A stretch of DNA of 46,769 nucleotides from an uncultured SAR116 cluster alpha proteobacterium (GTDB taxonomy: Bacteria; Pseudomonadota; Alphaproteobacteria; Puniceispirillales; Marisalimonadaceae), in NCBI GenBank assembly GCA_902618025.1, contig CACMYY010000009.1:1-46769 (forward strand). Reading direction: 5' to 3'. The notes beneath the pieces were generated by a model. It was not told the DNA's origin, ran no database searches, and worked only from the letters and a program-made list of their open reading frames with translations. Position numbers and translations under genes: made by a program. Of the stretch, positions 17,813 to 26,614 are shown one piece after another. Numbering within the stretch: position 1 is the first letter of the stretch; each line of letters starts with the position of its first letter.

Positions 17813-18320
17813 ATTAACCATAATAATTTTTTTTATTGTAGCTTCAGCAATGTTATCAAGTTGCTCAGATTTTAGAAAAGCTGTTGGCAAGGAAAAAGTT
17901 ATTCCAGACGAATTTTCTGTTGTATTAACGCCATCACTATTGGTTCCACCAGGTTACCAAATAGACCCTCAGGTTATTAGAAGTAACGACCTAACAAGAG
18001 ATAACAATCAATTTCAATTAAGTGAAGAGATTGACATAAAAGAAAATAAAGAGGCTGGTAGTTTTAGTGAATTATTTAAATTAAAAAATGTGCCAAAGGA
18101 TATTCGAAAAATTGTAGATGAAGAAACACTTGGTATATCTTTAAGTGAGAGAAGAGGAATTGACATATTATTTGGAAACATTCCTAAATCAGGTGTGATA
18201 ATTGATCCTAAGAAAGAAGCGTTGAGAATAAAAAAAAACAAATCATCAGATAAATATATTAATTCAACACCTTCACCAGCCATTGATATAAATTCAGGTA
18301 AGCCTTTATTAATTAAATGA
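17802..18320 (+). CDS. DUF3035-type lipoprotein, BamF-like
   Basis: The signal peptide runs from MKNKLTII to the lipobox LSSC (Cys21); mature residues include EFSVVLTPSLLVPPGYQI, the signature of the alphaproteobacterial DUF3035 family. From memory, members of this family are annotated as BamF, an accessory lipoprotein of the alphaproteobacterial outer-membrane beta-barrel assembly machine; treat that role as likely, not shown. The rest is acidic and low in complexity with no enzyme motif. The open frame extends upstream to 17697, but the ATG at 17802 gives the only sensible signal peptide. It overlaps lspA by 11 bp, which implies coupled translation. Confidence 0.82.
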   Translation: MKNKLTIIIFFIVASAMLSSCSDFRKAVGKEKVIPDEFSVVLTPSLLVPPGYQIDPQVIRSNDLTRDNNQFQLSEEIDIKENKEAGSFSELFKLKNVPKDIRKIVDEETLGISLSERRGIDILFGNIPKSGVIIDPKKEALRIKKNKSSDKYINSTPSPAIDINSGKPLLIK

Positions 18321-18334
18321 TAAGGTAACTGTAT

Positions 18335-20131
18335 ATGGAGATAAGAAGGCTTCCTCAAAATCTTATTAATCAAATAGCTGCTGGTGAAGTAATAGAAAGA
18401 CCTTCATCTGCATTAAAAGAATTAATTGAAAATTCATTAGATGCTGACGCAACTCAAATAGATATTATGATAGAAAATGGTGGAAAAAATTTAATTTCAG
18501 TATCTGATAACGGTATAGGTATTAAAAAAAGTCATATACCTCTTGCTGTTGAAAGACATGCAACTTCAAAATTGCCAAATGATACTCTTAACAAAATAGA
18601 ATTTTTGGGTTTTAGAGGTGAAGCTCTTCCTTCAATCGCTGCAGTAAGTGAGTTAAATCTGCAGTCAAAACATATTGAATCCAACCAAGCTTGGTCATTG
18701 GATATTGTCGCAGGAAATTTTCATGAGGTTTACCCATCCTCAAGAGAAATTGGAACAAAAGTATCTATTAAAAAGCTATTTTTTGCTACTCCTGCAAGAT
18801 TGAAATTTTTAAAATCTTCACAAATTGAGAAAAGTTATTGTCACCAGATTGTTCTAAAGATAGCTATGGCAAATCCAGCTGTTAGTTTTAATTTTAAAGC
18901 TGATGGACGTGAATTACTAAATATTAAAACTGAAAATAAATCTGACACATTGTATTTAAATAGAATAAGAAACTTAATGGGTACTGGTTTTTCGGATGAA
19001 GCAATAAAAATTGAAAATGCAAAGCAAATAACGAACACAAAATTTGCAAAAATAAGCGGTTTTATTGGATTGCCAACACTAAATAAATCAAACTATAATC
19101 AACAACATTTATTCGTAAATGGAAGATCTATTCAGGATAGAAGTCTCTCCGGTGCAATAAGGTCTGCTTATAGAGACACACTTCCAAAGGGGAGGTTTCC
19201 AATTTTTTGCTTATTTATCGACGTACCAACTGATTTTATTGATGTCAACGTTCATCCTGGAAAAACAGAGGTGAGATTTCAAGATAGTGCTCTAATTAGA
19301 AGTTTGTTAGTAGGATCAATAAGCCGGGAGTTGCATTCTAGTTTTTCTCAAACAACAAGTGAAATTTCTAAAGAAGCACTTGAAAGATTTGTTATAGATG
19401 AAAGAGAGAATTCTGGAAAATTTTATGGATCTAGTAAAGATCACGACGAAAAGCAATCAATTTTTGATAAAATTGAAGTTAAACCTCAAAAAAAAGCTTT
19501 TAAAAATAATGATTTTGAAAATGACACTATTCAGACTATCAAAAATGAAAACTTCCCCTTAGGTGCTCCAATAGGGCAATTTAATAAAAATTATATCATA
19601 TCTCAAAATTCCAATGGTATTGTGATAATTGATCAACATGCTGCTCATGAAAGACTTACATTAGAAAAAATGAAATTAGCAAGAAAAAATAAATCAATTG
19701 AGAGACAAATTTTATTACTTCCAGAAGTTGTTGAACTTGAACCAGTTCCATTAGAAATAATCAAAGATAATATTGATTTATTAGCTGATATTGGGTTTGT
19801 AATAGAGCCTTTTGGTGATGGTATGGTTGTTGTTAGAGAAATTCCAGCTTTGTTAGGAGAAGTTGACGTAAAACAAATCATCATTGACTTAGGAGATGAT
19901 TTATCTGAATCTGGGCTTCCATCATCTTATCTAGCCAAAATTGATCTAATATTAGGTAATATAGCTTGTCATAGATCTGTAAGATCAGGACGTAATTTAA
20001 ATGAAACTGAAATGAATCAGTTATTGAGAGAAATGGAAAAAACACCAAATTCTGGACAATGTAATCATGGAAGGCCAACCTCTATTAGTCTTTCACTCAA
20101 AGATATTGAGAAATTATTCAATAGAACTTGA
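18335..20131 (+). CDS. mutL: DNA mismatch repair protein MutL with endonuclease motif
   Basis: MutL links mismatch recognition by MutS to strand incision. The GHKL ATPase N-terminal half shows IAAGEVIERPSSALKELIENS, DNGIGI and GFRGEAL. The C-terminal dimer domain carries DQHAAHERLTLE starting at residue 433, which fits the metal-binding DQHA(X)2E(X)4E endonuclease motif. It also has the accompanying ACHRSVR-type and QCNHGRPT motifs. This suggests a nicking MutL, as expected in bacteria without MutH. The middle linker (residues about 345-410) is hydrophilic and variable, as usual. Its 3' end overlaps convergent rsmD by 18 bp, inside the C-terminal coding sequence. Confidence 0.97.
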   Translation: MEIRRLPQNLINQIAAGEVIERPSSALKELIENSLDADATQIDIMIENGGKNLISVSDNGIGIKKSHIPLAVERHATSKLPNDTLNKIEFLGFRGEALPSIAAVSELNLQSKHIESNQAWSLDIVAGNFHEVYPSSREIGTKVSIKKLFFATPARLKFLKSSQIEKSYCHQIVLKIAMANPAVSFNFKADGRELLNIKTENKSDTLYLNRIRNLMGTGFSDEAIKIENAKQITNTKFAKISGFIGLPTLNKSNYNQQHLFVNGRSIQDRSLSGAIRSAYRDTLPKGRFPIFCLFIDVPTDFIDVNVHPGKTEVRFQDSALIRSLLVGSISRELHSSFSQTTSEISKEALERFVIDERENSGKFYGSSKDHDEKQSIFDKIEVKPQKKAFKNNDFENDTIQTIKNENFPLGAPIGQFNKNYIISQNSNGIVIIDQHAAHERLTLEKMKLARKNKSIERQILLLPEVVELEPVPLEIIKDNIDLLADIGFVIEPFGDGMVVVREIPALLGEVDVKQIIIDLGDDLSESGLPSSYLAKIDLILGNIACHRSVRSGRNLNETEMNQLLREMEKTPNSGQCNHGRPTSISLSLKDIEKLFNRT

Positions 20132-20695
20132 ACTTGATAATCTTAAAATAGTTAATTTCGAACTTCCATATATTTTTATATCCAAAATCTGATAACCATC
20201 ATAATTAATTTTTTCTGCTTTGCTACTCTCTGCAAAAACATAACTATCTTGGTTTATTAAGTTAAGTTCTTTTAATTGAATTAGACACTTTTCTATTATA
20301 TTTGTATTGTATGGTGGGTCTATTAAAACTATTTGAAAAATCATGTTTATATTTTTCAGTGCTTTAGTTGCCTCATCTTTAATAATTTTAACATTATTTT
20401 GGATTTGAGTGTCAATGTTTAATTTTGCAATATTTTTATAGATTAAATGTATTGATCTTTGGTCTTTATCTATAAAATAAACTTTAATAGCTCCCCTTGA
20501 AAATGCTTCAATCCCTAATGATCCAGTTCCACTACAAATATCAAGCACGTGAGAACCATCAATATTTATCTTGTATTTATTTGAAGTAATAATTGAAAAA
20601 AGAGATTCTTTTAATCTATCTGACGTTGGCCTAATTTTAGTACTATTTGGCGGTAGAAGCTTTAAACCTTTGTATTTACCACCTATTATTCTCAT
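20114..20695 (-). CDS. rsmD: 16S rRNA (guanine-966-N2)-methyltransferase
   Basis: RsmD methylates G966 of 16S rRNA in assembled 30S particles. MRIIGGKYKGLKL and RPTSDRLKESLFSII are the family N terminus, VLDICSGTGSLGIEAFSRGA is the SAM-binding motif I, and VLIDPPYNT carries the catalytic DPPY. The length of 193 residues is typical. The last 18 bases overlap the end of mutL on the other strand, so neither gene has room for a terminator. Confidence 0.95.
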   Translation of the reverse strand: MRIIGGKYKGLKLLPPNSTKIRPTSDRLKESLFSIITSNKYKINIDGSHVLDICSGTGSLGIEAFSRGAIKVYFIDKDQRSIHLIYKNIAKLNIDTQIQNNVKIIKDEATKALKNINMIFQIVLIDPPYNTNIIEKCLIQLKELNLINQDSYVFAESSKAEKINYDGYQILDIKIYGSSKLTILRLSSSSSIE

Positions 20696-20747
20696 AATAT
20701 AATCTTAATTTTTTTAAACTATTTTCTAATTTTTTTATTAATTAACT

Positions 20748-21509
20748 TTAAAAACTTAGTTGATCAATAAGGTTTTTGTTTTTTATTTCTTCTATTGCCC
20801 CAGAAGCAAGATTTTTAATTTGAAACGGTCCAAAGGATACCCTAATTAAACGATTAACCTTATATCCAAGATGATTCATAACTCTTCTAACTTCTCTGTT
20901 TTTTCCTTCTTTTATACCCAAAGTTAGCCAGGCATTACTGCCTTGTTGTTTATCTAATTTAGCATCTATTTTACCATATCTAATCCCATCTATTGTGATT
21001 CCATTTTTAAGCAATTCTAGATCTTTTTTTATCACATAACCATGTACTCTAACTCTGTATTTTCTTAGCCAGCCAGTTGATGGTAATTCAAGTTTTCTTG
21101 CTAGATCACCGTCATTAGTAAGCAATAATAAACCTTCTGAGTCCATATCTAAACGACCCACGGAAATAAACCTAGAATCTGACTTTTCTTTTAACTTTTC
21201 AAAAATTGTAGGCCTACCCTCTGGATCATTGTTAGTTACTAAATATCCTCTTTGTTTATTGTAAAGCCACAACTTAGTTGCAACCTTTGTGGGTAAAGGC
21301 TGATTATTAACTTGAATTTTATCTTTTGCAGTTACATTTACACTACATTTAAATAATACTTTATTATTAACCTTTACTTTTCCGTTTGTGATTAAATGTT
21401 CAGCTTCTCTTCTGGAGCATAAACCCGATCTTGCAATGACTTTTGCTATCCTGCCTCCCTTTAGGTTTTTTAAAGTTTTTGAATTAAAATTTTTATAAAT
21501 ATTTTTCAT
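20748..21509 (-). CDS. rluB: Large-subunit rRNA pseudouridine synthase, RluB/RsuA family
   Basis: This enzyme isomerises a specific uridine in ribosomal RNA. An S4 RNA-binding domain occupies residues 20-80 (RIAKVIARSGLCSRREAEHLI). The RsuA/RluB/E/F-type catalytic domain follows, with catalytic Asp in GRLDMDSEGLLLLTNDG and the family motif KEGKNREVRRVMNHLG. The S4 domain and length suit RluB (23S U2605) better than the shorter RluE/F forms, but RsuA and RluB are hard to separate by eye. rsmD follows 52 bp downstream on the same strand. Confidence 0.87.
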   Translation of the reverse strand: MKNIYKNFNSKTLKNLKGGRIAKVIARSGLCSRREAEHLITNGKVKVNNKVLFKCSVNVTAKDKIQVNNQPLPTKVATKLWLYNKQRGYLVTNNDPEGRPTIFEKLKEKSDSRFISVGRLDMDSEGLLLLTNDGDLARKLELPSTGWLRKYRVRVHGYVIKKDLELLKNGITIDGIRYGKIDAKLDKQQGSNAWLTLGIKEGKNREVRRVMNHLGYKVNRLIRVSFGPFQIKNLASGAIEEIKNKNLIDQLSF

Positions 21510-21557
21510 ATTTCTGTATTATAGGTTTTAATTACTATTATCAACATTACTTACAAC

Positions 21558-21561
21558 AAGG
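21558..21561 (+). promoter_or_regulatory. Ribosome site selecting the TTG start of tadA
   Basis: AAGG lies 8 bp before TTG at 21570. The next in-frame ATG (21591) has no ribosome site and would remove the first helix residues, so the TTG start is preferred. Confidence 0.55.
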
Positions 21562-21569
21562 TAAAGAAT

Positions 21570-22025
21570 TTGGATTATCAAATTGATTATATGAAATTAG
21601 CAATAAATGAAGCTATTAAAGCAAGAAAAAAGCAAGAGATTCCTGTTGGTGCAGTCATAGTAGATAAAAAAGGGAATGTTATAGCTAAGGCACATAATTT
21701 AGTAGAAACTAGAAATGATCCAACAAGCCACGCAGAAAAACTAGTTATAGAAAAAGCTCTTAAAATTACAGGAACAAGATATTTAAATAATTATGATATT
21801 TGGGTAACATTAGAACCTTGTATTATGTGTGCAAGTATTATTAAGCAAACAAGAATAAGACGTTTATATTATGGTTCGGAAGATAAAAAAGGTGGGGCTA
21901 TAGATAATGGGGTAAGACTTTTTTCGGTCAACTCCAAATCCAAATTAGAAATTTACTCAGGATTTTATGCTACAAAATCACAAGAATTGTTAAAGGAATT
22001 TTTTAAAGAAATAAGAGAATATTAG
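21570..22025 (+). CDS. tadA: tRNA-specific adenosine deaminase
   Basis: TadA converts A34 to inosine in the anticodon of tRNA-Arg(ACG). The zinc site is visible as HAEK (catalytic Glu) and PCIMCASII, with QEIPVGAVIVD as the opening strand. The length of 151 residues is normal. The start is TTG at 21570. The gene ends in a 4-bp tail-to-tail overlap with purD. Other deaminases share the HAE/PCxxC pattern, but the overall layout fits TadA best. Confidence 0.93.
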   Translation: MDYQIDYMKLAINEAIKARKKQEIPVGAVIVDKKGNVIAKAHNLVETRNDPTSHAEKLVIEKALKITGTRYLNNYDIWVTLEPCIMCASIIKQTRIRRLYYGSEDKKGGAIDNGVRLFSVNSKSKLEIYSGFYATKSQELLKEFFKEIREY

Positions 22026-23284
22026 AGTTTACCAATATCTTTTCTATAAAAACCTCGTTCCCAGTTTATAGCCTCTACAACGCTATATGCTTTTTGCCTA
22101 CAATCTTGGACATTTTCTCCAATAGATGTGATTGATAAAACTCTTCCACCATTTGAAACAATGTTATCATTTTTATCTTTGCTAGTCCCCGAATGAAATA
22201 TTGAAATTTCAGTCTGATCGTCAAAATTTTTAAGTGGTGGCAATAAAACTCCTTTGTCAAATTCTCCAGGATACCCCTTACTCGCTATTACCACAGTGAT
22301 TGCATTTTGGGGAATGAAATCAATGGTCATATCTTTGAGAGTTTTTTTTATCGTTTTTTGTACGATACTTACTAAATCTGTATTCAAACGCGGAAGCAAA
22401 ACCTGAGTTTCAGGATCTCCAAATCTACAATTAAATTCAATTACTTTGGGTCCTTTATCAGTAATCATTACACCGGCATACAATATCCCTTCATAAGGAC
22501 AACCCTCTAATTTCATTCCATTAATTGTGGGAGTAATAATATTATTAAAAATTTCTTGATTTAAATCTTTATCTAAAGCTGGAGCAGGAGAAATAGCACC
22601 CATACCACCAGTATTAGGACCTTCATCATTATCATAGGCTCTTTTGTAATCTTGTGCCGTCCCAATTAAAACTGCATTGTTACCATCTGAAACTGCAAAC
22701 ACACTTGCTTCAATACCATTAATTCTTTCCTCTATTAAAATTGATTTTCCGGCATTACCAAATTTATTTTTTTCTAACATTTCTGTTGATGCAGCAATTG
22801 CTTGACCAACTGTGTCACACACAACAACGCCCTTACCAGCAGCGAGACCATCTGCTTTTACGACGCAATAACCATTTAAAAGTTTTATTTGTTTTTTTGC
22901 AGTTTCGATATCGGTACAGTATTTAAATTCTGGTTGTGGAATATTGTGCCTTTTACAAAATTTTCTAGAAAAAGTTTTTGAACCCTCTAGTTGAGCCGCA
23001 TTTTTTGAAGGCCCAAATGCATTAATTCCTAATTTTAGTAATTCATCTTTTAAACCAAGGACTAACGGCGTTTCAGGACCAATAAAAACAAAATCAGCTT
23101 TAATATTTATTGCTAACTTGCATTGCCCTTGAACGTCGTCAGCTGCTATTGGGTGACATTTAGCAAATGTTTCAATCCCTGGATTTCCTGGGGCAACGAC
23201 AAGTTTTGTTGTTAATGGTGACTTAGATAATGATTTAGCTATAGCATGTTCTCTTCCACCCCCCCCTACCACTAAAATTTTCAT
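22022..23284 (-). CDS. purD: Phosphoribosylamine-glycine ligase
   Basis: PurD is the second enzyme of purine synthesis, an ATP-grasp ligase joining glycine to phosphoribosylamine. Features include MKILVVGGGGREHAI at the N terminus, GPETPLVLGL, the ATP-grasp loop VVKADGLAAGKGVVV, and GGMGAISPAP with EFNCRFGDPETQ. The open frame extends 15 codons further, to 23329, but MKILVVGGGG is the universal family start and GGAG sits 10 bp before that ATG (complement of 23295-23298). I therefore start at 23284, giving 420 residues. The 3' end overlaps tadA by 4 bp. Confidence 0.95.
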   Translation of the reverse strand: MKILVVGGGGREHAIAKSLSKSPLTTKLVVAPGNPGIETFAKCHPIAADDVQGQCKLAINIKADFVFIGPETPLVLGLKDELLKLGINAFGPSKNAAQLEGSKTFSRKFCKRHNIPQPEFKYCTDIETAKKQIKLLNGYCVVKADGLAAGKGVVVCDTVGQAIAASTEMLEKNKFGNAGKSILIEERINGIEASVFAVSDGNNAVLIGTAQDYKRAYDNDEGPNTGGMGAISPAPALDKDLNQEIFNNIITPTINGMKLEGCPYEGILYAGVMITDKGPKVIEFNCRFGDPETQVLLPRLNTDLVSIVQKTIKKTLKDMTIDFIPQNAITVVIASKGYPGEFDKGVLLPPLKNFDDQTEISIFHSGTSKDKNDNIVSNGGRVLSITSIGENVQDCRQKAYSVVEAINWERGFYRKDIGKL

Positions 23285-23369
23285 AAACTTATTACTCCAA
23301 AAGGCTTTAGATTTTTTGAAATATGCCATACTATTCAGACATGATAAATAGAAATTTTTTTATAATCTA

Positions 23370-24707
23370 ATGAATACCAACACAAACAATCTTGTATACT
23401 CTGTAGGCGAATTTTCACATGTAATTAAAAAATTAGTCGAAACAAATCTTAGTTACGTTCGTATTAAAGGAGAAATTTCTCGTCCTTCATTTCCAGGATC
23501 AGGCCACGTTTATTTTACCCTAAAAGATACTGACGGCACAATTGCTGCGATTATCTGGAAATATACCTTGCCAAGGTTATCAATAAAACCTGAAGAGGGT
23601 ATGGAAGTAATTTGCTCTGGAAAAGTTACTACTTTTGCTGGGCAATCTAAATATCAAATTATTGTGGAAAGTATGGAAATTGCAGGAGAGGGGGCACTTC
23701 TAAAAATGCTCGATGATAGAAGAAAAAAACTTCTTGAAGAGGGATTGTTTAAAAATGAATTTAAAAAACCTATACCCTATCTTCCTAAAAAAATAGGTGT
23801 GATTACAAGTCCATCAGGCGCTGTAATAAAAGATATCCTTCACAGGTTGTCCGATCGTTTTCCTTCTCACGTTTATTTATGGCCAGTTGCGGTCCAAGGT
23901 GAAAAGTCTGCAGAACAAATCTCTAATGCAATTAACAAATTTAATGAATTAACAGATCAAACTATTATTAAAAAGCCTGACCTTCTTATTGTTGCAAGAG
24001 GAGGTGGCAGCTTAGAAGATTTATGGTCATTTAATGAAGAAATTGTTGTTAAGTCAGTTTTTAAAAGCTCTATCCCAATTATATCAGCTGTAGGTCACGA
24101 AACCGATACAACATTGATAGACTTTGTATCTGACTTAAGAGCTCCAACACCAACAGCAGCTGCGGAAATGGCAGTTCCAGTAAGAGATGAATTACTAGCA
24201 AGAGTTGATGAAATAAATTTAAGATTGAAAATATCTTTTAATAACAAGTTAAATAATAATAAAGAACGTCTTAATAGCCTTATTAGATTATTAGGCAAAC
24301 CGGATCAGATTTTTGAAAATAAGACGCAGAAGTTAGATTTTACTTACAAAGATATTGAAAATTTATTTAAAAGTATTTTTTTTGATAAGAAAAATCAAAT
24401 CACTAAATGCTCACAAAGATTAGTTCCACCAAAAGTTTTGATAGGTAATTTATTTTCAAAACAACAACTTTTTGAAACTAGATTTAAAAATTATCTTGAA
24501 AAGATAATCAATAGGAAAGAAACAAAATTAAATTCGTTAGATCAGTTACTTGAATCTTCTAGTTTTAATAGAGTCCTTGATAGAGGATTTTCTCTTGTCA
24601 TTAACAATGAAGGTAAACCAATTAAACTTAGTAAAGAGGCTCCAAAAAATGCTAATGTAAAAATTAGGTTTTCAGACGAAATAAGATCAGCACAATTGGA
24701 TAAATAA
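23370..24707 (+). CDS. xseA: Exodeoxyribonuclease VII large subunit
   Basis: XseA is the catalytic subunit of the ATP-independent, metal-independent single-strand exonuclease. The N-terminal OB fold is YVRIKGEISRPSFPGSGHVYF. The catalytic core holds PKKIGVITSPSGAVIKDI, ARGGGSLEDLWSFN and SAVGHETDTTLIDFVSDLRAPTP in the usual order. A helical region of about 130 residues follows, then the C-terminal DRGFSLVINNEGKPI strand. The length of 445 residues is standard. xseB is not in the window. Confidence 0.96.
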   Translation: MNTNTNNLVYSVGEFSHVIKKLVETNLSYVRIKGEISRPSFPGSGHVYFTLKDTDGTIAAIIWKYTLPRLSIKPEEGMEVICSGKVTTFAGQSKYQIIVESMEIAGEGALLKMLDDRRKKLLEEGLFKNEFKKPIPYLPKKIGVITSPSGAVIKDILHRLSDRFPSHVYLWPVAVQGEKSAEQISNAINKFNELTDQTIIKKPDLLIVARGGGSLEDLWSFNEEIVVKSVFKSSIPIISAVGHETDTTLIDFVSDLRAPTPTAAAEMAVPVRDELLARVDEINLRLKISFNNKLNNNKERLNSLIRLLGKPDQIFENKTQKLDFTYKDIENLFKSIFFDKKNQITKCSQRLVPPKVLIGNLFSKQQLFETRFKNYLEKIINRKETKLNSLDQLLESSSFNRVLDRGFSLVINNEGKPIKLSKEAPKNANVKIRFSDEIRSAQLDK

Positions 24708-24735
24708 ATTTTAGACCATTGTTTTTAATTTCATT

Positions 24736-25623
24736 CTATTTACCCCATCTTCTATGAGCCCAGAGCCATTGTTCAGGTTTATCTAAAATCCATTCTTCTA
24801 TTCTTTTGGAAATTAATCTAGTAATTTCATATACAGCTTTATTTTTATTTAAATTTTTTGGTAACTTAAGTCTATCTTCAACACTTAACTTAAACTTTAT
24901 ACCCTTAAAACGTTCTATTCTAACCATATAAATTGGAACATTCCATTTTAAAGCCATAACTGCAGCAGCCTGGGGTGTTGGTGTCTCAATTCCAAAAAAA
25001 GGAACCATAATACCTTCTCTTAAAAGTTGATCTCCTGTTAGTCCAACAATTTCACCGTTTTTAAGTTTGCTAGCCATACCTATAGCCGCAAGACGACCTT
25101 TTCTGTAAAAGTCAGCATTGGCATCTTTATTTCTGTAAATTTGTATTTTATTTAATATCCAATTATTTATAGGTCTAAATATATACCCAGCACGTCTTCC
25201 TGCAAGATCTCCAACTCGTAAAAGGAATTCCCAATTACCCATGTGTGCTCCAACAAGAATGGCAGGACCTTTTTTTATTTTTTCTAAACCTTTAGTTTCT
25301 AAATTACCTAGCGTAATTAAATTATTAATATGTGGCATTTCTCCAATTGTTTGTCCAAGCATAAACCAGTGTTGCGATGAAAGTTCATTGATCTCTTTTC
25401 TAGACTTTTTAGGAAAGACAATTTTTAAATGTTTTTTTACACGTTTGTTATAAGAAGTAAGTGGAGCAATTAAGTACATTAATATACCGCATAAATAAGA
25501 TGAAATATTAAAAGGAAGTATTTTAAGTATAATAAATAATGGGATTGCAAATCCTGCAACTATAGGATCATGAATATATCTATCAAATATTTTTTTAATG
25601 CGATAAATGAAATGATTTAGCAT
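24736..25623 (-). CDS. LpxL/HtrB-family lipid A acyltransferase
   Basis: This family adds secondary acyl chains to Kdo2-lipid IVA at the inner membrane. The acyltransferase motif H(X)4(D/E) is GAHMGNWEF, followed by RNKDANADFYRKG, GEIVGLTGDQ and VPFFGIETPTPQAAAVMALK. The last of these is the conserved Pro-containing substrate block. One membrane-associated N-terminal segment is present and the C terminus ends with PEQWLWAHRRW, as usual. It is the last gene of the DUF374-waaA-lpxK set and overlaps lpxK by 29 bp. LpxL and LpxM type specificity cannot be separated here. Confidence 0.9.
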   Translation of the reverse strand: MLNHFIYRIKKIFDRYIHDPIVAGFAIPLFIILKILPFNISSYLCGILMYLIAPLTSYNKRVKKHLKIVFPKKSRKEINELSSQHWFMLGQTIGEMPHINNLITLGNLETKGLEKIKKGPAILVGAHMGNWEFLLRVGDLAGRRAGYIFRPINNWILNKIQIYRNKDANADFYRKGRLAAIGMASKLKNGEIVGLTGDQLLREGIMVPFFGIETPTPQAAAVMALKWNVPIYMVRIERFKGIKFKLSVEDRLKLPKNLNKNKAVYEITRLISKRIEEWILDKPEQWLWAHRRWGK

Positions 25624-26614
25624 TTAATTTTTCCGTAAAAAATAACTTCAATCTAGATTTATCTTCAACACTTAGATCAATTTCAATTGAAACCACATGA
25701 ATTAGTTTGTTTTTATTATTTATTTTAACATAATCCTTTTCTGTAGTAATAAGTTCCAAGTTTTGATTTGTTGCTGTTAAAATTAATTTATTAATGTCTT
25801 GGTAATTATAATTATAATGATCAGGAAACGATTTTGTAAAAGAAATATCATAACCGTTCTCGTTAAGTGTTTGATAAAATTTATCAGGGTTCCCTAATCC
25901 ACAAAATGCAAAAAATTTTTTATTTTGTATTTTTGGTGATTTAGTTACCTTAGTCTTTGTTTCGATTATAGGTATGTTGTAAGTTTTGAATAGATCTATA
26001 TTAACCTTGTTATTTCCGGTAAGAACGATTCTATCAATACCTTTAATCCCTAATTTTATAGTTTGTCTTAATGGTCCTGCAGGCAAACAAAGTTTGTTTC
26101 CAAATTTAAGGTTTTTATCTATTAATAAAAATCTAATATCATGGTTTAATTGACTATTTTGTAAACCATCGTCCATTATAATTACATTAAATTTCTTTTT
26201 ATGTTTTTCTATAAATTTAGCCCCTAAACATCTATTTTTTGAAACAATTGTTGTTCCAATTTTACTCAATAATAATGCCTCGTCTCCAATATCTTTAAAT
26301 GTATGCGATTTATTAACTTCAATGGGCCCTTTATGTGTGCCTTTATAACCTCTTGTTAAAAAAACTGGATTGTAGCCTAACTCTCTTAAAATTTTATAAG
26401 TATATATTGCATAAGGTGTTTTACCTGTTCCACCAACTGTTAAGTTACCAATGCAAACTACTTTCAATTTAGACTTGTATATTTTTGTATAAGAGGATTT
26501 AAATCTGGTAAATAATATCCATAAAATAGAAAGAGGAAAAAGGATTATTGATTTTATTTTTGAGTTTATATTATCTTCATACCAAAATTTTGGTGTTATT
26601 AACATGTCACGCAA
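25595..26614 (-). CDS. lpxK: Tetraacyldisaccharide 4'-kinase
   Basis: LpxK phosphorylates the 4' position of the lipid A disaccharide precursor at the inner membrane. The P loop is GNLTVGGTGKTPYAI (residues about 56-70), preceded by a hydrophobic N-terminal helix. Also typical are FLTRGYKG, GDEALLL, VIIMDDGLQN, LPAGPLRQ and the late FAFCGLGNPDKFY. At 339 residues the length is normal. Its start overlaps waaA by 8 bp and its end overlaps the acyltransferase by 29 bp, so all three are translationally linked. Confidence 0.95.
   Translation of the reverse strand: MRDMLITPKFWYEDNINSKIKSIILFPLSILWILFTRFKSSYTKIYKSKLKVVCIGNLTVGGTGKTPYAIYTYKILRELGYNPVFLTRGYKGTHKGPIEVNKSHTFKDIGDEALLLSKIGTTIVSKNRCLGAKFIEKHKKKFNVIIMDDGLQNSQLNHDIRFLLIDKNLKFGNKLCLPAGPLRQTIKLGIKGIDRIVLTGNNKVNIDLFKTYNIPIIETKTKVTKSPKIQNKKFFAFCGLGNPDKFYQTLNENGYDISFTKSFPDHYNYNYQDINKLILTATNQNLELITTEKDYVKINNKNKLIHVVSIEIDLSVEDKSRLKLFFTEKLNAKSFHLSH

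Noticed and set aside
23285-23329. 15-codon upstream extension of purD
   Set aside because: The family N terminus MKILVVGGGG begins at 23284 with a GGAG ribosome site at suitable distance.
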